64,000 nucleotides of DNA from assembly GCF_029955155.1 (NCBI RefSeq), contig NZ_JAPNOZ010000012.1:763610-827609 (forward strand), given 5' to 3'. This DNA is from Psychrobacillus sp. NEAU-3TGS (GTDB taxonomy: Bacteria > Bacillota > Bacilli > Bacillales_A > Planococcaceae). The notes under the pieces were generated by a model that had not been told where the DNA came from, did not search any database, and was given only the letters and a program-made list of their open reading frames with translations. Position 1 is the first letter of the stretch; each line of letters opens with the position of its first letter. The position numbers and the translations under genes are program-made. This document shows, one piece after another, positions 17,750 through 29,719 of this stretch.

Positions 17750-18820
17750 TCACACCAAATCGCTTGAACGCTGCTTTAAAGGCATTATTGTAATAAATTC
17801 TGTGCTTTCCGCAAGCTTACTTTGAACCGTTATACTTCCGTCATGCATATCTACTATTCTTTTCACTATGGAAAGCCCTAAGCCGCTCCCGCCATTTACC
17901 GCTGTTCTCGATTTATCCGATTTAAAAAACCGTTCAAAAACATGCTTCTGATCTTCTTCTGTCATTCCTATTCCATTGTCTTTGACAGAAATAATCGCTG
18001 TTTCGTTTTGTTTCCTCATATGAATGCGAATGGTTCCTCCATTGGGCGTAAACTTAATACTATTATTAAGTAAATTCATCCATACCTGATTCATCAAATC
18101 TTCATCCGCTACTATAGTCACTTCATCTAGCTGAATATCCATTTCAATATTTTTACTTAACCAGCTTGGCTCACAAGCTAACACAGCGCTTTTCAATTGT
18201 TTATCTAGCCTATATGATTTCGGTTCGAATGGATGATGCTGTGATTCTAATGACGTTAGTTTCAATAAATTATCACTAATCTTTGATAATCTACTACTTT
18301 CCATTTCGATGATTGTTAAATAATGAAGTCGTTTTTCATCGGTCATATCAATATTTTTCAGCGCTTTCGCAAAACCATTAATAGATGTTAACGGAGACTG
18401 AATTTCATGCGAAACATTGGAAATAAATTCTTGACGCATCTTCTCCATCTCTCCTAGTTCAACCGCCATATTATTTATCCCACTAATGAGCTGGCCAAAC
18501 TGATCCCGTTCATTTGCTTTAAAATCTAATTTTACATTAAAATCACCAGTGGCCATTTGTCGCAAAGCCCCTACAATCGAATCCCAATAAACCCGCTGTC
18601 TTTTAGAACCGAACAGAAAAGTAATGATGGCTGTACACCAAAAGAAAATTATTACCCCTATTACAGTGATGAGTTGCTGCCAGTACCCTTGAGGATACTT
18701 TCCAATCCAATCATAAAGAAAAGAGGTTAAATGAAAAGAAAAGAACGAAAAAACAGTAGTAGCGACAAGAAATAGTACAATCACCGCTAGAATCTTGCCT
18801 ATAAACTTCCAATCACTCAT
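17750..18820 (-). CDS. Sensor histidine kinase (HAMP-HisKA-HATPase)
   Basis: 356 aa. Two membrane helices (about residues 8-30 and 46-68) enclose a very short extracellular loop of about 15-20 residues. A HAMP linker (about 80-130), the phosphoacceptor box SNVSHEIQSPLTSI (about 138-151) and the ATP-binding domain with its N-box (NLLNNSIKFT) and G-boxes (DNGIGM, GGSGLGLSIV) follow. The tiny sensor loop is typical of kinases that sense within the membrane or through a partner, such as an ABC transporter. It overlaps the response regulator gene by four bases and is the last gene of the exporter operon. Confidence 0.9.
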   Translation of the reverse strand: MSDWKFIGKILAVIVLFLVATTVFSFFSFHLTSFLYDWIGKYPQGYWQQLITVIGVIIFFWCTAIITFLFGSKRQRVYWDSIVGALRQMATGDFNVKLDFKANERDQFGQLISGINNMAVELGEMEKMRQEFISNVSHEIQSPLTSINGFAKALKNIDMTDEKRLHYLTIIEMESSRLSKISDNLLKLTSLESQHHPFEPKSYRLDKQLKSAVLACEPSWLSKNIEMDIQLDEVTIVADEDLMNQVWMNLLNNSIKFTPNGGTIRIHMRKQNETAIISVKDNGIGMTEEDQKHVFERFFKSDKSRTAVNGGSGLGLSIVKRIVDMHDGSITVQSKLAESTEFITIMPLKQRSSDLV

Positions 18821-19494
18821 AATTCAAGCTCCAATCGATACCCAAGTCCGCGAATCGTACGTATCGTAAACCCACTTTCTTCTTCTGGGAATCTTTCACG
18901 GAGCCTTTTAATGTGCACATCTACTGTTCGCTCATCCCCTTCATAATCGAATCCCCAGATTTCTTCTATTAATTGCTCACGTGAAAATGTTTTTCCAGGA
19001 TAACTTGCTAATGTAAATAAAAGCTCAAATTCCTTTAATCGTAGCGTAATATTTTCATCCAAATATACCAGTTCGTACGTATTGCGGTTCATCTGAAGAT
19101 GGCCAACTTCAACTGTTTGAGATAAAGAAATACGGTAACGCTTTAAAATGGATTTTACCCGTACGATTAACTCCGCTGGTTCAAAAGGTTTCACCATGTA
19201 ATCATCTGTACCAAGATTAAATCCTTTTACTTTTTGAGTCGTTTCTCCTTTTGCCGTCAGCATAAGAATCGGTAAATCCTCCTGATACATTCGTATTTCC
19301 TTACACAACTCCCATCCGTCCATGTTCGGCATCATAATATCCATAATAACCATATCAATCTTTTCCGACTCAAGCTTGGACAGTGCATCCACACCATCCA
19401 CCGCTCCTAGTACGCTAAATCCCTCATTTTGCAAAAACACTTTTATCAGCTCTCTAATATGTTCCTCATCATCTACAACTAATAGCTTTGTCAT
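18817..19494 (-). CDS. OmpR/PhoB-family response regulator
   Basis: 225 aa. A receiver domain with acidic pocket DDEEH (residues 8-12), phosphoacceptor D52 in MDIMMPNMDG and the conserved Lys in MVKPFEP; then a winged-helix DNA-binding domain ending with RTIRGLGYRLE. It is encoded between the exporter and the kinase (20-bp gap and 4-bp overlap), so the three are one operon. It likely controls this or related membrane-stress genes. Confidence 0.92.
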   Translation of the reverse strand: MTKLLVVDDEEHIRELIKVFLQNEGFSVLGAVDGVDALSKLESEKIDMVIMDIMMPNMDGWELCKEIRMYQEDLPILMLTAKGETTQKVKGFNLGTDDYMVKPFEPAELIVRVKSILKRYRISLSQTVEVGHLQMNRNTYELVYLDENITLRLKEFELLFTLASYPGKTFSREQLIEEIWGFDYEGDERTVDVHIKRLRERFPEEESGFTIRTIRGLGYRLELEL

Positions 19495-19514
19495 AGCAAC
19501 AAATCCCTTCGCAC

Positions 19515-21262
19515 TTATTCCTCAATTCGCAATTGTTGTTTGGCAAACTCTCGGTACATGGCATGTGTTTGAAATAGTGTATAATGTGTACCACTTCCCG
19601 TAATATGCCCGTTCTCCATAAATAAGATATTATCTGCATCCACAACCGTAGAAAGACGATGAGCAATTACTAGTGTCGTTCTGCCTTTCATTAAATTATC
19701 GAGTGCTTTTTGCACATAAATTTCTGATTTACTATCCAGGCTTGAAGTCGCTTCATCTAGCATTAAAATTTGAGGATCACGTAATAATGCTCTGGCAATT
19801 GCAATCCGTTGTCGTTGGCCGCCGGAAAGTTTAATCCCTCTTTCCCCTACTTCTGTATCAAATTTATCTGGAAGTGCTTCTATAAATTGATCGGCATATG
19901 CCATTTTCGCTACTCTTTCAAGCTCGGTATCATCCACATTCTTTTCAATTCCATAACAAATATTTTCGCGTATCGTCCCAGATAATAGTGCACTTTCCTG
20001 TGCAACATATCCAATTTTACTTCTCCAAGAATGTAAGGAAAACATATCAATTGGAGTATCCCCCAGTTTAATATTTCCTTTTGTTGGTTGATAATACCGC
20101 TCTAAAAGAGAAAATGTTGTCGTTTTCCCACCACCACTTGGTCCTACTATAGCCGTTACTTTACCCGGTTCAATCGTAAAACCGATATCCGATAAAATGT
20201 TCTCTTCTCTGTATGCAAAGTCTACATGATGCACATGGATTGGTTCATTAACTACTTCTAGCTTCTTACCTGCATGTACATTTTCTTCATCATGTTCTAG
20301 TACTGTACTAATGCGTTCCGTTGCCCCCATTGCTTTTTGAAGCTGCGTAAAGAACATCGTTAACTGTGTCATCGGAATAATAATTTGAATTAAATATAAA
20401 ATAAACGCGACCATATCACCAGCAGTTAGCTCTCCTGAAGAGACACGTACACCGCCATATCCAATTATTGCAACGAGTACAATCATTAGAACGAAGGAAA
20501 TTAAAGGACTGATCAGCGCATGTATTTTCGCTTCTTTTAATCCAAATTGAAATAGATTGGTAATCCCTTTTTTTCCTCGCTTATATTCCAAATCCTCTGC
20601 ATTGGAAGCTTTCACTAAGCGTGTTTCCGGTAAAACTTGATTCAACACAGCAGTAAATTTTGCTGTTTCGTCTTGCATCCCTTTTGAAATTACATACATC
20701 CGTTTACCGAGTAGCATTAAAATAACCATCGCAATCGGGACTGCGATCAGCATTACTAATGTCATTTTCCAATCCAAAAATAGTAAAATCGTAACAGAAC
20801 CGATAATTGCAATAATTCCTGTTAAACAATTCGCAAGATGTTCTGTAATAAGCTCTTTCACAACAGAAGTGTCATTGGTCACACGACTTAGCGTCTCACC
20901 GGTATCATTCTCGTCATAATAAGGTATCGGTAAATGGAGTAATTTTCTCCATAATCGATCTCTTAAATTGGCAACTACATGATGACCAACACGATTTAAT
21001 AAATAAATCGAAAGCCCACTTGCGATCGCTTGCGCAACAAAAGCAATCACTAACAAAATAATTTGCCAATAGTTTAGAGAATCAATCGAAAATCCGTCTA
21101 CTAATTGCTTGGTGAATAATGGGACGATAAATCCTACCCCCGTTGTTGCAAAGCTCATACAAAGTGCAATAATTAATAGAAGCTTAGGTGGTTCCGTTTC
21201 TTTTATTAATTGAAAAATTGTCGCCAATTTTTTAATTTGTTTTCACTTTTTTCTTCTTTCAT
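19515..21262 (-). CDS. BmrA-like ABC exporter (fused membrane and ATPase domains), frameshifted near the 5' end
   Basis: Half-transporter of the multidrug type. Six membrane helices lie in about residues 1-310, and the ATPase has Walker [11 protein letters not shown], signature KLSGGQRQR and Walker [13 protein letters not shown]. The closest known relative by pattern is B. subtilis BmrA (589 aa). The uninterrupted frame would have to start at a TTG at 21227 with no ribosome site. By contrast, the ATG at 21262 has a strong AGGAGG and opens [17 protein letters not shown], which resembles BmrA's start but is out of frame. One extra base in the A5 run at 21213-21217 joins the two and gives 582 aa. 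A leader peptide and terminator precede the gene. Confidence 0.88.
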
Positions 21263-21339
21263 TGTTTTCTTCCTCCTAACAAACTCTTTTACAAAAGTTA
21301 CTTTAACATCTCTTTATGAACTGAATATGAAATATAAAA

Positions 21340-21376
21340 AAGAAGAGACATCTTCGTTGCATGATGTCTCTTCTTG
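21340..21376 (-). terminator. Leader terminator (attenuator) upstream of the exporter operon
   Basis: A perfect 13-bp stem (AAGAAGAGACATC/GATGTCTCTTCTT) is followed on the minus strand by a T-run. It lies about 80 bp before the exporter's start codon, where it can only serve as a regulated stop for the operon. Confidence 0.8.
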
Positions 21377-21421
21377 TAGTTGTTTCTATTAAAGAATATT
21401 ACAGTTGAGTTCATATCCTAA

Positions 21422-21481
21422 CTACAGCCAATGTACTTCCAGTTTCAACAACGAGTGAACGTCTTTTCTTTTTGTTTCCAC
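21422..21481 (-). CDS. Putative 19-aa leader peptide upstream of the exporter operon
   Basis: A short frame with GTG start reads METKRKDVHSLLKLEVHWL and stops 45 bases before the terminator stem. The ribosome site is weak (AAAGAAAG). The codons near its end (TGTAGTT overlapping the stop) are complementary to AACTACA just before the terminator's first arm, so ribosome position could decide which structure forms, as with the BmrB leader of B. subtilis bmrCD. The -10 element TATACT lies at about 21498-21503. Evidence is structural only. Confidence 0.45.
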   Translation of the reverse strand: METKRKDVHSLLKLEVHWL

Positions 21482-21694
21482 AATCTTTCTTTTAATTAGT
21501 ATAACATAATGAAAGTTTTATAAACCTCCTTCTACAATAGTTCCTACTACTCTTTTAAAAATACGTTTTTAAAAGTACCTCTCGCTTCAGAAGTTCCATT
21601 ATAAAACAGTAATATTATTTAATCCTTCACTTTTTTAAAATATCGATATATCTTATTTAATTTTTTAATTTGCTTTCCATTGACATTTTCCATG

Positions 21695-22207
21695 TTACCG
21701 AATTACAAAAAACTTCACTTTTTTTATTCCAACAAAACTGAATAGGGCCCGTTTCATTAATATTTTATGTGCATTATTCAACCAAACAAATATGTAGTTT
21801 GTAGGTCCCTTCATAGTGGATACACATACTACTGATTTTCCTTTTAATAGCCCCTCGGGTATGAGACCCTTCTTATCCCTATAGGCAAAATTTGCAGCGA
21901 ATAATTGATCAATATATCCCAGTAGCATCGCTGGAGGTCTACCCCACCAAATCGGATAAATAAAAACTATCTTGTCGGCCCAAGTAATTTGGTTTCTATA
22001 TTTTTCAAGTTTCGGATCACAGTACATGTCACGTCTACGTTTATGCTCATTAAATTTGAGAAGTGGATCAAAGCCCTCTTCATACAAATCTAATAATTGT
22101 AACTCTTTTATATTAGGATTTTCATTACTACCTTCCATTACTTTCTGTAAGAATGCATAATTTAAACTTTTATGATTGGGGTATGTGTAAATCACAAGGG
22201 TATTCAT
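21695..22207 (-). CDS. Flavodoxin-fold NAD(P)H quinone reductase (YwrO/KefF family)
   Basis: Predicted FMN-dependent NAD(P)H:quinone or nitro-compound reductase. The N-terminus LVIYTYPNHKSLNYAFL binds the FMN phosphate, and IVFIYPIWWGRPPAMLLGYIDQLF is the typical WW-containing loop. I start it at the ATG at 22207 (170 aa) because AAAGGAG lies before it; the ATG at 22231 contains that site. The C-terminus ends soon after the last predicted strand and is a bit shorter than in relatives. Divergent from a marR gene with two operator-like dyads, so probably induced by quinones or similar electrophiles. Confidence 0.85.
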   Translation of the reverse strand: MNTLVIYTYPNHKSLNYAFLQKVMEGSNENPNIKELQLLDLYEEGFDPLLKFNEHKRRRDMYCDPKLEKYRNQITWADKIVFIYPIWWGRPPAMLLGYIDQLFAANFAYRDKKGLIPEGLLKGKSVVCVSTMKGPTNYIFVWLNNAHKILMKRALFSFVGIKKVKFFVIR

Positions 22208-22224
22208 CATTACACTCCTTTTAC

Positions 22225-22238
22225 TTATCATTTGATAA
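22225..22238. promoter_or_regulatory. Putative MarR operator 1
   Basis: TTATCATTTGATAA, a perfect 6-bp dyad with a two-base centre, lies about 18 bp before the reductase gene's start. It matches the second site at 22263-22276. Confidence 0.6.
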
Positions 22239-22262
22239 TTAATGATAGCACGAATTTTTTAG

Positions 22263-22276
22263 TTGTCAATTGATAA
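22263..22276. promoter_or_regulatory. Putative MarR operator 2
   Basis: TTGTCAATTGATAA is a one-mismatch copy of the dyad at 22225-22238. The two centres are 38 bp apart, in the gap between the divergent reductase and MarR genes. Confidence 0.6.
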
Positions 22277-22324
22277 TTGTTTTAGATAACCTTTTTGTTA
22301 TGTTAGCAATAAGAGGTGAAAACT

Positions 22325-22753
22325 ATGGACAAAAAAATTCTTTTTAATAAATGCATAACATTATTAACTTCTGTACATCGTGTGACCCATGAGTTAACAC
22401 AAAACGCCAAATCGGAGTCCATCACACCAGTTCAATATAAAATTCTTGAATATATAACCGTTAGTCAGCCTGTTACTCCTAGCGATATTAGCGATTGTCA
22501 GCATATGTCTATGTCAAATACAAGTCGTGAGTTGAAAAAGTTAAGTGAAAAAAACTTAATCAAAAAAATAAGCGATACGGAAGATCGTCGAAAACAATAT
22601 ATTTGTCTTTCAAAAGATGGGGAGGCGCTGATGAACGAAGCCTTTGCAAAAGTTGAGTTACGTTTTCTAGATCGAATACGAAATGCTTCCAAAGAAGATT
22701 TACAAGAAATTGATCGCGCTCTCGATATACTTCAAACAAAATTATTTTATTAA
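22325..22753 (+). CDS. MarR-family transcriptional regulator
   Basis: 142 aa from the ATG at 22325 (AAGAGG eight bases before it). It has the winged-helix core PVTPSDISDCQHMSMSNTSRELKKLSEKNLI and wing DTEDRRKQYICLSKDGEAL. Such regulators repress a neighbouring gene until a small phenolic or oxidised compound releases them. The divergent flavin reductase and the two dyads between the genes make it the likely target. A terminator follows at once. Confidence 0.88.
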   Translation: MDKKILFNKCITLLTSVHRVTHELTQNAKSESITPVQYKILEYITVSQPVTPSDISDCQHMSMSNTSRELKKLSEKNLIKKISDTEDRRKQYICLSKDGEALMNEAFAKVELRFLDRIRNASKEDLQEIDRALDILQTKLFY

Positions 22754-22761
22754 CCGAATAT

Positions 22762-22800
22762 AAAAAAGTCCATCAGAAATCGATGGACTTTTCTTTATTT
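22762..22800 (+). terminator. Terminator of the marR gene
   Basis: AAGTCCATC pairs with GATGGACTT around an eight-base loop, followed by TTCTTTATTT. Confidence 0.8.
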
Positions 22801-22826
22801 ATAAGATTCTTTTTTCTATCACTAAG

Positions 22827-23141
22827 TTATGCAAAATCAGTTTTGTTAATTTCCGGTTTCGCAGCATCAATCATTAGAAAAATTGCTGAAATGATATGCA
22901 TAATCATCCCGACAAATGGGATCCAAGCAATGCAAGAGGTAACAATCCCTAATACACTGCCAGTAATTGAACCCCCTTCGTTTTTAGTAAGAACAAGTGT
23001 AGTAATATGTAGTATCAGCATTACAAGTAAAGGCAACCATAAGAAACTAATCACTATAGTGGCTCCTAATATTGGTACACCTAAAATCGCCTCTAAACCA
23101 CCAGTTACCCACTTTAACACTCTGGATGACGACATCCTCAT
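22827..23141 (-). CDS. Small membrane protein of unknown function, 104 aa
   Basis: Three hydrophobic segments (about residues 18-32, 33-50 and 62-95) with a KNEGGSITGSVLGI loop rich in glycine. I place the start at 23141 because AAGGGG lies just before it; a start at 23192 has no such site. The sequence resembles small integral-membrane proteins with DUF4870- or YtpI-like layouts, but I cannot name the family. It stands alone between the marR and pyrE terminators. Confidence 0.6.
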   Translation of the reverse strand: MRMSSSRVLKWVTGGLEAILGVPILGATIVISFLWLPLLVMLILHITTLVLTKNEGGSITGSVLGIVTSCIAWIPFVGMIMHIISAIFLMIDAAKPEINKTDFA

Positions 23142-23192
23142 ACATCCCCTTTTAGATAATATTTTTAATCGGATATAATTTCCATTAAACAT

Positions 23193-23450
23193 ACCATATA
23201 TTAACCAGTATGTCTGTAAACTTTCATAATTTTAGCGTTCAAAAAGTGTTTATGAACAGATACAGAAAATGGATAAGGGCTATCAAACTGTCAAGCAAAG
23301 CAACCAGTATTAGACGGAAAGCAATCAGTTTAGCGTAAGAGCAACCAAATCTTAAAATAACAAGCTTTCTTGGCGTGAGACGCCTATCACTGTGACTCAT
23401 TTTTTTATGTTTGGTGTTTTGGCGAGAATTTGCTGCGCTCTCCTAACCAT
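23193..23450. other. Intergenic region with a short tandem repeat
   Basis: No gene is seen here. A short repeat lies at 23300-23350 (see that entry). Just before the pyrE terminator lies a stretch rich in T. Confidence 0.5.
23300..23350. repeat. Imperfect tandem repeat, period about 20 bp
   Basis: Three units begin at 23300, 23321 and 23341 with GCAACCAGT, GCAATCAGT and GCAACCAAA. They lie in intergenic DNA between the small membrane protein gene and pyrE. No function is apparent. Confidence 0.5.
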
Positions 23451-23492
23451 AAAAAAACACAAGCAAGTAAATTTATCGTTTACCTGCTTGCG
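23451..23492 (-). terminator. Terminator of the pyr operon
   Basis: On the minus strand AAGCAGGTAAA pairs imperfectly with TTTACTTGCTT around a short loop, followed by TTTTTTTA. Confidence 0.85.
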
Positions 23493-23501
23493 TATTCACT
23501 T

Positions 23502-24130
23502 TTATTTCAACAATCCTTCTTTTAAATCATTATGCCATTTGGAAAGCATTGGCAAGTCTGATTCTGCAATAGTGCCCGCTTCTTTTGCTGCGTTTGTCAG
23601 TGCATCATAATTCGTTAAACTTACAAAGGAAATGCCTGCTTCTTTAAATGCTTGCTCCGCTTTCGGGAGACCATATGTGAATATGCTTACTACTCCGAGT
23701 ACTTCAAAGCCTTCATTTTGCAATGCTTCTACAGCGACTAAGCTGCTTCCACCTGTGGAGATTAAATCTTCGATAACTACTACTTTTTGTCCCTCGACAA
23801 TTTTACCTTCGATTTGATTGCCACGACCATGTTCTTTTGCTTTTGAACGAACATACATCATTGGAAGTTCAAGGACGTCACTTACCCATGCAGCATGTGG
23901 GATACCTGCTGTTGCTGTTCCAGCTATTGCTTCTGTTCCTGGGAAGTTTTTTTCGATTGCTTCTGCTAGTCCTCTTGCAATTTCTTTTCGAATTGCTGGT
24001 GATGACATCGTAATGCGGTTATCACAGTAGATTGGTGATTTAATGCCGGATGCCCATGTGAAAGGATCATTTGGTTTTAATTCGACTGCTCCTACTTCGA
24101 ACAATGCTTTTGCGATTGTATTTTCTAATG

Positions 24131-24134
<4 letters not shown>
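23502..24134 (-). CDS. pyrE: Orotate phosphoribosyltransferase
   Basis: Converts orotate and PRPP to OMP. The PRPP-binding signature is [14 protein letters not shown] (about residues 115-128), with the flexible-loop Lys/Glu region [13 protein letters not shown] before it. The start I choose is the ATG at 24134 (210 aa); GGGAGGA lies upstream and its ATGA overlaps the pyrF stop by four bases. An alternative GTG at 24149 has no support. Last gene of the pyr operon. Confidence 0.95.
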
Positions 24135-26521
<2,387 letters not shown>

Positions 26522-26525
<4 letters not shown>

Positions 26526-29500
26526 GAACGAACCTCCTCACGTTTCATCGTATTTGTTGAAAAAGCCATTGATTCAATAACTCGTAACATTGCTTCTGCA
26601 GTATCTAAGGATGTAAAACATGCAATACCATTTTCAACGGATTCTCTTCGGATACGGAAGCCGTCGCGTTCTGGCTGCATCCCTTTTGTTAGTGTGTTGA
26701 TAACAAATTGTGCGTCGCCTTTTTGTATCACATCTACTATTGTCGTGCCTTTTGATCCAATTTTATCTACGATATCTACTGGAATTCCTGCTGTTTGAAA
26801 TGCTGCTGCAGTTCCGGCTGTCGCAATTATGCGGAAGCCAATATTATAGAATCGTTTAGCAATTTCCGTTCCTTCTGCTTTATCTTTATCCGAAATAGTC
26901 ATTAATACAGAGCCATGATCTTTTATTTCCATTCCAGCAGCCACTAAGCCTTTGTATAATGCTTTCTCTAAAGTGATATCTTTCCCCATCACTTCCCCAG
27001 TCGATTTCATCTCTGGTCCAAGTGTAATATCTACACGACGAAGCTTCGCAAAACTGAATACTGGCACTTTTACGTATACACCTTGACTATTCGGAGCAAG
27101 TCCTGGTTTGTAGCCTTGCTCTATAATAGATTGACCTAAAATTGCTTTGGTTGCGATATTTGCCATTGGAATAGAAGTGATTTTACTTAAAAACGGTACT
27201 GTTCGGCTGGAGCGTGGATTCACTTCAATCACATATACTTCATCTTTTGAAATGACGTATTGGATATTCATCAATCCTATAATTTTCAATCCTTTTGCAA
27301 GTCTAGTTGTATAGTCCACAAGTGTATCAATATGCTGTTGCGAAAGTTTTTGTGGTGGATAAACTGCAATCGAGTCACCAGAGTGCACTCCTGCGCGTTC
27401 AATATGCTCCATAATTCCTGGTATTAATACGTTTTCTCCATCACAAATGGCGTCTACTTCAACTTCCGTTCCAGTTAAGTAACGGTCGACTAACACTGGT
27501 TTTTCTGGACTTGCCTCTACCGCATGCTCCATATAATGTTGAATCTCTTCTTCGTTATAGACGATCTGCATTGCTCGACCACCTAGCACATATGAAGGTC
27601 TAACAAGTACTGGATAGCCGATTTCGTTTGCAATTGCTACTGCTTCTTCTATAGAAACTGCCGTTTTACCAAGTGGTTGTGGAATATCAATTTCATGTAG
27701 AGCAGCCTCAAATTCGTTACGATTTTCTGCACGGTCGATATCCTCTAGTTTAGTACCTAGAATTTTAACGCCTCTTTCTTCTAAAGCAGCCGCTAAGTTG
27801 ATCGCTGTTTGACCGCCAAATTGTACGACTACCCCTTTTGGTTGTTCTAGGTCTACGATATGCATTACATCTTCCACCGTTAAAGGTTCAAAGTATAATT
27901 TATCGGAGATAGAGAAATCAGTCGAAACCGTTTCTGGGTTGTTATTTATAATAATCGCTTCGTACCCAGCTTCTTTAATTGCCCAAACTGAGTGAACCGT
28001 TGCGTAGTCGAATTCCACCCCCTGACCGATACGAATAGGACCTGATCCAAGCACGATAACACTTTCTTTGTCTGTACGAATGGATTCGTTTTCTTCTTCA
28101 TACGTTCCGTAGAAGTATGGCGTTTCTGATTCAAATTCTCCTGCACAAGTATCAACCATTTTATAAACTGGAACGATGCCATTTTCTTTCTTAAAGTTGT
28201 ATACTTCTATCTCCTGTACATTCCAATATTTCGCGATTGTTTTATCGGCAAAGCCCATACGTTTTGCTTTGTATAGCACTTCTTGATCAAATGGATTTGC
28301 TTGAATCACTTTTTCGAACTGTACAATATTTTGTAGTTTATTTAAGAAAAATAAATCGATTTGACTCCACTCATGAATTTGCTCTACTGATACTCCTCTG
28401 CGTAGCGCTTCTCCGATGAAGAATAATCGCTCGTCACCAGCTCGACGAATACGTTTTTCCATCCACTCATCTGTAATAGATTCTGCATTTTTCATTTCGA
28501 TATGGAAATGACCAGTTTCAAGGGAACGAACTGATTTTAAAATTGCTTCTTCAAACGTGCGCCCTAGCGACATTACTTCTCCAGTAGCTTTCATTTGCGT
28601 TCCTAGATTACGTTTAGCTAACTCGAATTTATCGAATGGCCATCTTGGAATTTTCGCTACAATATAATCTAGCGCAGGTTCAAAGCAAGCATAAGTCTTT
28701 TCTGTTACTGGGTTCATCATTTCGTCTAATGTTAATCCAACAGCAATTTTTGCAGCAAGTTTTGCAATTGGATATCCCGTCGCTTTAGAAGCAAGTGCAG
28801 ATGAACGACTTACACGAGGGTTCACTTCGATAATATAGTAATTGAAGCTGTGCGGATCAAGGGCTAATTGTACATTACATCCGCCTTCTATTTTTAATGC
28901 TCGAATAATTTTAAGTGAAACGTTACGGAGCATTTGGTTTTCACGGTCTGAAAGTGTTTGTGTTGGGGCAACAACAATCGAATCTCCTGTATGAATTCCA
29001 ACTGCGTCTACATTTTCCATATTACATACCACAATTGCGTTATCCGCAGAGTCGCGCATTACTTCGTATTCAATCTCTTTGTAACCGGCAATCGATTTTT
29101 CCAATAAACACTGCGTTACGGGGCTATATTTTAAACCGCTTGTCACAATTTCTTGCAAGTCCGCATCATTATGACATATACCGCCTCCCGTTCCACCTAG
29201 CGTGAAAGCAGGGCGCACGATTACAGGATATCCGATTTTTTCTACGAATGCTTTTGCTTCATCCAAATTATGAATAATGTCACTTTCTGGTACAGGCTCC
29301 CCTAGTTCATTCATTAAAGTACGGAACAAATCACGGTCTTCCGCTTTGTGAATTGCTTCAAGCTTCGTACCTAAAATTTCAATTCCTAGTTCGTCTAAAA
29401 TACCTGATTCATCTAGTGCAATGGCCATATTCAATCCTGTTTGACCACCAAGTGTTGGTAGAATCGCATCGGGACGTTCTTTACGAATTATTTTGCTTAC

Positions 29501-29719
29501 AAAAGGTAAAGTGAGTGGTTCGATATATACTTTATCTGCTATTTCCGTATCTGTCATAATCGTTGCAGGGTTTGAGTTTACTAGAATTACTCGATATCCT
29601 TCTTCTTTCAATGAAATACAAGCTTGTGTTCCAGCGTAGTCAAATTCAGCTGCTTGACCAATGACAATTGGACCTGAACCAATTACTAATATTGTTTCAA
29701 TATCTTGACGTTTAGGCAT
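26522..29719 (-). CDS. pyrAB: Carbamoyl phosphate synthase large subunit, pyrimidine-specific
   Basis: Makes carbamoyl phosphate from ammonia (supplied by PyrAA), bicarbonate and two ATP. The 1065-aa length (from 29719) is full. Two homologous halves each start with an [22 protein letters not shown] loop, and the C-terminal MGS domain (about residue 935 onward) is the allosteric part that normally binds UMP and PRPP. The start at 29719 has AAGGAG before it and overlaps the pyrAA stop by eight bases. The in-frame upstream extension to 29746 is not needed. Confidence 0.96.

Larger units (their letters stand above)
21263..21694 (-). promoter_or_regulatory. Gene-poor control region of the exporter operon
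   Basis: 432 bases with no full-size gene. Reading on the minus strand it contains a possible promoter (-10 TATACT near 21500), the leader frame at 21422-21481, the terminator at 21340-21376, and the ribosome site AGGAGG close to 21272. The part from 21540 to 21694 is AT-rich and I see nothing else in it. Confidence 0.55.
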
